Source: Membranipora membranacea
Lineage: Eukaryota; Bryozoa; Gymnolaemata; Cheilostomatida; Membraniporidae
Direction of reading: 5' to 3'
Length of the DNA: 64,000 nucleotides
Assembly (NCBI GenBank): GCA_914767715.1
Contig: OU612065.1
Coordinates: forward strand, 17,670,001-17,734,000
Shown: in pieces, positions 56,500 to 64,000 of the stretch
Numbering within the stretch: position 1 is the stretch's first letter
Layout: the number at the start of each line of letters is the position of its first letter
Made by a program: the position numbers and the translations under genes
The notes under the pieces: generated by a model
The model's database searches: none
What the model saw: the letters and a program-made list of their open reading frames with translations, nothing else
Told to the model about the DNA's origin: nothing

Positions 56500-59400
56500 G
56501 GTAATGCTGCTCGGATTTAGGGTCTCTTTGCTCTTTTACTGCCTACAAAAGCACAAGTATTAAAGAGGTTAAGAATTATATAACTACAATATCAGGTATG
56601 ACCTTGCCAAATGGGTCAGTCGGAGCGATTTAATGGTATTTTGCCTTATTTCTTACCACTTTCCATTTATCTAAAAACCTTGACAAATTAACACCAGTAT
56701 GGGACACGAGGAACACTATTAACTTCTTTAGATTCCACGACCAGTTTAAAACAAATCACTTAAAACAACTCCCACCCTCCCTGGTTATAAAAGCGACCCC
56801 TTGAATTCTTTTTTAAACAGGAGTTGTCTCCTCTTTTGACATGGGCAAACAAATCAGGGCCATCTACTCAAATAATTCTCACTTGTTTTAAATCTTATCA
56901 TCTAAAAATAGTTACTTATTTTGAACCTGATTTTACACCGATCAATGCAAGAAGCAAGAGCAAGAAAATGTGCTTGAAAACAAGAACAAAAAGAAACAAA
57001 TGTGAAGACAGGGCTATTGATGTGTCTCATCTAAAACTAGTTACTTATTACGAACCTGATTTTATTTCGAACAATGCAAAGAGCAAATCAGACAATGTGT
57101 TTGAAAACAAGTACAAAAAGAAATAAGCAGGCAGGCAGGCCTATATATTGATATGTCTAGGTCTATTTACAAATAAGGCTTTTTCATATAGAACTATTTC
57201 TTATGAGAAAAGGCTTTAATTCAATACATATACAATATACATGCACAATTATTAGAATATCATAGCCTCCACAGTTGTCGATGTATCTCACCTAAGAATT
57301 CACAGCGGGTGTACAGACACAGAGCAAATGAAGCAGACAGCCAGGTGACAACCTAAAAAATAAAACACCAAGATAAGCAAAGTAAACCTCTCAATATTTG
57401 CTCATACCCAATAAGATATCTTTTAGCTCTTTCAAATGTTGGTGTCAGGTTATATTGTCCAAATTCTTACATAGTTCTCAGTAACACTGAGGCATCGTAA
57501 GGGGTGTTGTATTAACTGTGACGGAGATGCATGACAACAAGACTCGGTGTGGTCCGTCGGTAGCAATAAACAATGGAGGCATGTAATAGACAAAAGCTCT
57601 CTAATTCAGGCAGTGATGGTCATACAACAGAGAGATCACAACTCTTCTCTGCAGCTAGGTCATTACAAAATGGTACTTACTATCTGCAGCAACTCTTAGT
57701 CAATCTACCAGTCAATCAGCTATCTACAATAGCATAATATTACATGTTTTAGACCTAAGTCAGTAGAAAGCATATATCAATAACATAACTACCATTATTA
57801 TATCCTGAATCCTGGAAGATATATCATAACTGACCAAAACAGACATGAGACATTTTTGGCATCCTCCCTTGTTTAGGCAGATTAATCATCATAAGCCCTA
57901 AATGCTACATTAGTCTCTGTGACTCATGACTTTGAATCTCGGACGTGGCAACATTGGTTAAATAGTCACTATTAAACGATTGATACCATCTCATTAAGAC
58001 TCTTTAAACAGGCCTAAGCTTTATCTTGACTAAGTCAACAGCTTATACACTCTACTAAATTAAAGAGAGAGTTGGGTAGGAGGAGTTGGTGGGGTCAGTT
58101 GACACGAGGTAGCTTAGGGTCTACAACAAAGGTAAGATCAGTTAAAATGATCATGAAAATCTTAGTTTGGCAGCTAAAGATTTAAAAAGAACACCATCAA
58201 TTTCTTGTTTTGTCTATTAATTTCTTTTGCAACTCACCTAATATGGCAAAGTTTGGATTGCTCAAAAACCAAATCTTGCACTTAAAGATATATCATTAGC
58301 AAATATATAGTCTATTTTACCTCAACAATACAGCTAGTATGTAGAAGGCAGGTCCACAAGAGGTGATATAGCAGCTCCTAACCTGGGAGGGAGGTATGTC
58401 AAGTAGTCAAAGACTTCAAACTGGAGGTGCTAAGAGCTATAAACTACATTGAGTTTCAGCTAGCTACAGTGAGAAATAAAACAGAAAATTATTATAGTAT
58501 AAATGTGTTAAACTGGGGATATAGAAGTCCAACCTCGGAAATTGATTGCAAATCGACAAGTGAACTCATAACAGATTAACATATATATATTTCAGTATAT
58601 ATATATATATATATATTATATATTTGGTCTAAATATTTGCTGCTATCCATTAGTAACTTGTTAGTCAAGCAGTTACATTGGTTATTAACAGGGCTCAGCT
58701 CAGCTCAAAATGTCAGGTACAAAGTTTGCCCAATTTACCACAAATCTTTTTGTTATATAGGATCAACCACGTCAAAATTGGATTGAAACAACTAACAGTC
58801 TGATTATTAATATTGATTCTTTCATATTCTGATCCTAGGCAGATATAAAGTATAGATAGAGTTAACAGGAATCGTCTCCTTTTAAGACATGGACAGACAA
58901 CTCCAAAATATATGCCAAAAGCAGCATGCTTTAGCCTCTGGCCCAAGCAGATACAGACAGTTTCACATATCATAATATCTCAACAATCAAGGAGCTTAGG
59001 CGGGTATGTGTAGCTGATGTGATAAGCCAGACAGAAATCGCATTTTGACTAGCACTGCTGGACTGTTTATTAATTTACAAAATCAAGTTGGGAAACTTTC
59101 TAAATGCAGATCGATTGTATTCGACAGACTAAACACAATATCACAAAGTCAGGGTTACTCGAAAAACCTAATAATAGCCTACGGAGGGTTGGGGAAAATT
59201 GAAATCTATAATTTAAAAGTTATAAACTATTTTTGGTAGTTTTCTAGCATAGGCCTACTTCTAGATCAAATCAGTCAATTAGATAAGCTAACAATTGAAG
59301 TCACAATATTTAATCATGAAATTATTTTATGACTTAGCAAAAGCATGAATGGTTGCGATACACCTTATCTCATTGTCACATATTATTTACATTATCAAGC

Positions 59401-60546
59401 ATCGTATGTGTGCATAAATTGTAGTCACTTACCTCAGTAATTACAGCAGGCAGCAAGACCAAAAGACGTGAGTTGAGGGTTCTGAACTAAACAGGTATTG
59501 ACGTGATGAAGAGATCACAAATTCAAACTGGAACAGTTAAGTTCGAGCGTAAACAATGCTACAAAATACCAAAAAAAATTATTATACAGTTCAGGTGCTA
59601 CACCGAGATAATGTGACACCTAAAAACAGAAACTAAAAAATTGAATGCAGTTTTTGGGTTTACACTCTTCATCAATAAACACATGTAAATGCTCTACATA
59701 TTTTTTGCTTTTTAAATGCATACATGTTATTTTAACAAGATCTATTTATACAGAGCACAACTCGTAATGTCAGACTCTGTCTAGAATGCCATGCTATTCC
59801 TTGTACGAGGTACAGGGTAAAAGATAAATACAAAGTCTTTTGTTACGATATCACCACTGGGCTATAATGTCTGTCAACGGAAGCAGAGCTATGAGCTTTG
59901 CATGTACTGCTTCAATGAAACCCTAACATGTTATCACAATTATTTTTTTTGTAATATATAATCAATTCATCAAAATTGGATTAAAACGGTTATCAGTCCG
60001 ACCATAAAAAAACACTTTTATATTATTTGTCTGATCCTAGCAGGAAATTTGGGAGCAAACTCCCGGATCCTAGGCAGACATAAAATTTGATTCATAATAC
60101 ATACACAGGGATGTTAGTAAGTATTATATATTACTATCTATATGTACATATATATATGTATATAATATATGTGTATTCACAAAAACTATAGTGACTGTGT
60201 GTGTTGAGTCACCATCATCAGAGTGCACCATTTTTACACAATGCTGATCCACCCACTCCTGTGATGAGTTCTTGATTTAGTTTGTTTATTACTTGCAGGT
60301 ATGTCAATAACAAATAAATAAAGAGTAACAGTTACTATTCGTTGTTACTACTTCATCAGTTTGGTAGGCCTGAATACATTGTATTGGTGCCATACTGTCT
60401 CTGCATGAAATCAATGGCTAGATGCAGTGAGCTCTGAGCAATGACTATAAGATGTAGGAGTTTATTTCCATAAGGCATTACCATTAGCTAGTAGAATAAT
60501 AATGATAATATAAAGATAAATAATAAAAGGAACTTACTTACACTTA
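56500..60546. other. Non-coding spacer
   Basis: AT-rich, without a supported gene. A TA microsatellite lies at about 58580-58620 and another TA/CA-rich stretch at about 60130-60175. The frame at 56824-57126 contains two imperfect copies of SHLK.VTY(F/Y)EPDF but no recognised family. Confidence 0.5.
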
Positions 60547-60837
60547 GGTATCTCCATCTTCTAACTTAAGATGGAGATACCTAGGACACAGCCTAAGGAG
60601 GAAGGAATCTCTCCCTCACACCAGTCTCGGATGGGCCCCTGAAGGCACCCGAAGGAGAGGGCGACCCAATCAGACTTGGCGAAGAACGGCGCTCAAACAG
60701 ATGAAGGTACACAACATCAAGTCGTGGGCGGAGGCTAGCGAGATGGCTAGAGATCGAGAAAGATGGAAGGGAAAGGAGAAGGCGATTCTGGCGCAATATA
60801 TTCCACTAGGAGTTCTGCAACATAAGTCAAGTAAGTC
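60547..60837 (+). mobile_element. 5'-truncated, 5'-inverted non-LTR retrotransposon tail
   Basis: The frame at about 60570-60833 reads RWRYLGHSLRRKESL, then PEGTRRRGRPNQTWRRT, then EASEMARDRERWK. This is the C-terminal tail found after the reverse transcriptase of many animal non-LTR elements (RGRP..TWRR...W.EA...A.DR..W). It is flanked by the 11-bp duplication ACTTACACTTA (60536-60546 and 60838-60848). The first 30 bp (GGTATCTCCATCTT) are the reverse complement of the following AAGATGGAGATACC, which fits a 5' inversion at insertion (twin priming). Confidence 0.8.
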
Positions 60838-60848
60838 ACTTACACTTA

Positions 60849-63825
60849 CATCAACGACGACATCACGCTAGACCGCTTAGGGGGCGTAAGAACATGCCTC
60901 AGTTTTTGGACATAACTATATAAGGTATGGACCTTGTTCCAGAATACCATCCCATGGGTAAGGCATTTGATTTGGGTTCAGACTCAGTGGGTACAACAAG
61001 GAATAAATAAATAAAGAGTTTCCGGTGGTCTTTACTTTACAGCAATACAGTTACTTACTAGTTAGGTCTGTAACTCTTTGCTGTGGTTAATGGGTAGGTT
61101 ATAATAATAAGTACCTACCTGAAGCCTGATAGGTTTCTTGGTTTTCTGAAAAGTTTTGAGTTTAGTAGTAGATACTGACTTTGTACTCAAATCAAGTAGC
61201 GATCAATATGTAACATGTACATGATAATAGCCTAAGTAGGCTTTTTCTTCCAAATTGACAAATTTCTAAAAATATTTATGACTCTCTGTGTGTATAAATG
61301 ATAATTTTTTGGAATATCACATTCTTTAATACTATTTTAAAGTTTAAACAAAGGATAAAATATATATACTAGTAAATCTAATTACATAATTATTTCCGAA
61401 CATAGCAGTGTAGATTAGTTCTCTACTGGGTGAAGAAAGGTTATACCAATCCTAGCAAGATTTATTGATTCCCTGTTATGCTTCTTCAACATTACTCTTA
61501 AACCATGCTAGCAATGGTGGCTACTCAAACTGATTTTTTTAGCTGTGTTGCCAACTGGGTATGGTAAACATATTTTTTTCACTTGGCTCCTTTTGTTACA
61601 TTACAGGTAGGCAATTTACCACCAAACTTCAGATGATCTGGATTCTGGAGCTGTGAATTGATACCGCTTGTGGTGATTCTTGCAGTGCACATTATACATT
61701 GTATATGTACATGTTTATATATAGTCAGATTGTTGTGTACACACCTCAAACCAGAGAGTGTGACTGTGAGCAAGAACAGTTCTCCCTTAAAGCCCACTCT
61801 AGGAGTGGGAGTTCATCAGAACACACATTTTTATGCTGTTCTTTAAACTTTATTCACAAGTTTAGTTGTGAATGGTGTGCTGGCCTACTTAATGGTACAT
61901 ACAACTCACAATCTTTAGTGGTTGACTGCACTGGGTCAATTCTGCCTATCATACTATGAACCATTCTGGCCGCTACTATTACTGTTTATTTAGCTATCTT
62001 TAATTTAGATTATTTTTTAATTTCCATTCAGTCACTGTCACCCTTCATTATTTATAGATCCATTTAGCTCGGTGATAATGCTCAAACCTCTCAACTCATC
62101 ACTGATCAGAACTTTACCCGGTGCCAGCCCTATATGGATACATGATGTGTACCAGTGCAGGAAGACACTGCAATGTAAAAAGACATGATGGAGGTAAGTC
62201 ATGGAATTATAATTCTCAAGATAGTGCTTATCAGTGACACTCTATCACATTAATGAGTAATTATAAAGATTGGTTTACTCGATGTTTACCTGCAAGCTTA
62301 TGAATGCTAAATGAATATATACAATAGATAGAGCAAATGAGAGAAGACAGCAGTGAGGACTGAGAGGATATAGTGTCTGATTCCTCTCTGATATGATGGG
62401 TTCAGCTGTAATATAACGATAGCAAATGTGGGATTGAGTTATATACATGTATGGTGTATCACTTTTGGCCATTTGAGTTTTTTCATTTTGAAGAACACAA
62501 TTCAATACTGCGCTGTCTTGATTGATTTTGTGTTAATACAGAATGGGCACTACTAGACTGTGGATCGTCTTATCTATCGGCAGCACCCTCCTAGACGGAC
62601 CCCCAGTGGCAGGCTAAAGATGATGGTGATTGATCTACCAACCTACGTTGCAGACCCGTAACGGAGAGGGACAGACGAGATGCCATATTGCCACAACCTT
62701 CTAACAGAATTTGGCGGTCAACCTTCAAGTACCAAATAAGTAAGTACCCTGAAGTACTGTCTGATGATTATCTACCAAATGACAGATAAAGTCATATACG
62801 GCAAGTGTCTGAACGGTTCAGGTTCCTCAGATTTATACTCAAAGATGGACGATATTTATGGTTGTGTGCTCCTCAGGCTAAACAGATAAGAAACTGTCTG
62901 GCTATTAATGCTGTGTACAGTAGTAGTCACAGTGTAGCCTGTTTCAAGTGGTTTACATAGGTAACTGGGATCTGGCTCAATCTATTGAGAATGTGATTGC
63001 ACATCACATACTTTTTTAGATCAAGGCTGATTCTATTTTGCCCCATATAAAGTCTGAATTTGTGCAAGAGAGAACAGCTTTCAAGTTATGAATTCGTTTT
63101 ATCATTAATTTTCATCAACGTTTTATTATAAACATGAACATGAATGCTGCAACAAGCTGGAGCGAAGCCATTATGATTGCAGACCAACAGTTCGCTGGAC
63201 ATGCCATCTCCAGCGAATGGATGGTGTTTCTGAGTCAATGGAAGCATACTGTATTCTTTCTCTATTTGACAGGAGAACTTAACTGGACCTTAAACTGATA
63301 AACATAACACAGCTCGGCGACTACGAGATTTATCTAAAAGATTGTATACTATTTAACGAAACATACAATGCAAGAGGTAACACCAGTAACCCACATTTCA
63401 CTTCTATATTTTCAAATACTTCATCAATCGCATGAGATCACATGTGTTATGCTACCCAGGATTTCCCCATCATAAACTTATTTCATTTGACTTTTAAACT
63501 TTTACTTTTGACAAACTCTGTAGGGGATCTCTGATTTTTTACCAGGGTCGGTAGGGTCAGATGTTAATGTAGTATTGTTTATGTATTATTATCAGATATT
63601 TTTGTTTAGTTTGTTTGACCTAGCTACATGACAAAGCACTTGCCAAACGCTACCAAACTTCACAACCAATCGTGGTAGCTTTCCCTGAAAGGCGTGTCAG
63701 TGTACCCTGAAGGAAAAGAACTACATGAGTGTGATTTAGTAGCTTTTTGAGTCTGATTTTCCACTGTAGCTATCAATTACTGTGAGTTTGAGTCTGCAGT
63801 CAGTGTGATTCATATGTTATTTCAG
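60849..63825. other. Non-coding or unresolved stretch
   Basis: No gene could be supported. Several short frames on both strands have no motif. The stretch may include introns of a gene continuing to the right (see 63826). Confidence 0.4.
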
Positions 63826-63936
63826 CTGATGGCGGAAGATCCAAACTTATCTGTGGAGATACATAGTACTGATAGTGTGTCCAGTAAACCCACCTCTCTA
63901 CTGAAGGAGTTGCATGCTATTCTTCAAACACAGCAG
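63826..63936 (+). CDS. Possible exon of a gene extending past the window
   Basis: A 111-nt segment is bounded by TTATTTCAG and GTCAGT and is open in phase 0. It encodes LMAEDPNLSVEIHSTDSVSS and ends in LLKELHAILQTQQ, a helix-prone stretch. Composition looks coding, but there is no family match and no partner exon in the window. It may instead start at its ATG (second codon). Confidence 0.35.
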
Positions 63937-64000
63937 GTCAGTGGATTCTATCATCATATAAAAACTAAATCCCTAGCAGTTCTATAGGATTACCCTAGAG

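Larger units (their letters stand above)
49344..56500 (-). mobile_element. Helentron, autonomous candidate (ends not defined)
   Basis: The element contains the intact protein above. Rep-helicase followed by an AP-type endonuclease is the Helentron order rather than the canonical Helitron1. Termini were not found by eye; the limits given run from the stop codon to the end of the minisatellite block on the 5' side, which may belong to the element, since these elements often carry tandem repeats near an end. Confidence 0.6.

Noticed and set aside
56109-56504. Long open frames on both strands over the minisatellite (RRLPKGGET and FSALRETTG repeats) as a repeat protein
   Set aside because: A 27-bp unit free of stops gives open frames on both strands automatically; there is no start context, splice support or non-repeat domain.

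Overview
The window is animal nuclear DNA. It has short exons with GT..AG introns, metazoan orthologs (an SLC13-type transporter and UVSSA), a nuclear tRNA-Trp and many eukaryotic transposons. The transposon mix (Helentron with endonuclease domain, Mutator-like, hAT, a degenerate non-LTR fragment) and the AT-rich spacers suggest an invertebrate, probably aquatic. I cannot name the species.

Left third (1-21 kb) is the genic part. Two tandem SLC13 genes lie on the minus strand: copy A runs off the left edge, and copy B (3249-7321) can be resolved into ten exons that sum to an exact 615-codon frame. A decayed exon copy sits between them. A plus-strand gene that I do not recognise (9487-14434) follows; its last exon is split by a 2.28-kb terminal-inverted-repeat transposon. 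UVSSA (minus, 15914-20988) follows in convergent orientation; eleven exons give 599 codons. Upstream of UVSSA is a second copy of the same transposon (21230-26973), which is itself split by a different 3.5-kb element. All three insertions have clean 6-bp target duplications.

Middle (27-43.5 kb) holds a tandem pair of tRNA-Trp sequences (the second decayed), two near-palindromic repeats, and a layered transposon nest. The outermost layer is a decayed element of a family I know only by its DNC-GQNKN motif. A Mutator-like element sits inside it, and a small hAT-type MITE carrying a tRNA-like segment sits inside that. Fragments of a hAT transposase, another piece of the DNC-GQNKN family and a duplicated cysteine-rich segment follow.

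Right part (43.5-56.5 kb) has a 5-kb satellite with a higher-order organisation (about 141-bp monomers behind a conserved leader). Next to it is an intact 2218-codon Helentron protein: a cysteine-peptidase-like domain, KYK repeats, a cysteine cluster, HUH Rep, PIF1-like helicase and endonuclease. A 27-bp hairpin minisatellite lies at its 5' side. The remainder (56.5-64 kb) is mostly non-coding, with one 5'-inverted non-LTR fragment and one possible exon near the right edge.

The most notable observations are the transposon inside the coding exon, whose removal restores the frame exactly, the intact Helentron with its domain order, and the satellite.
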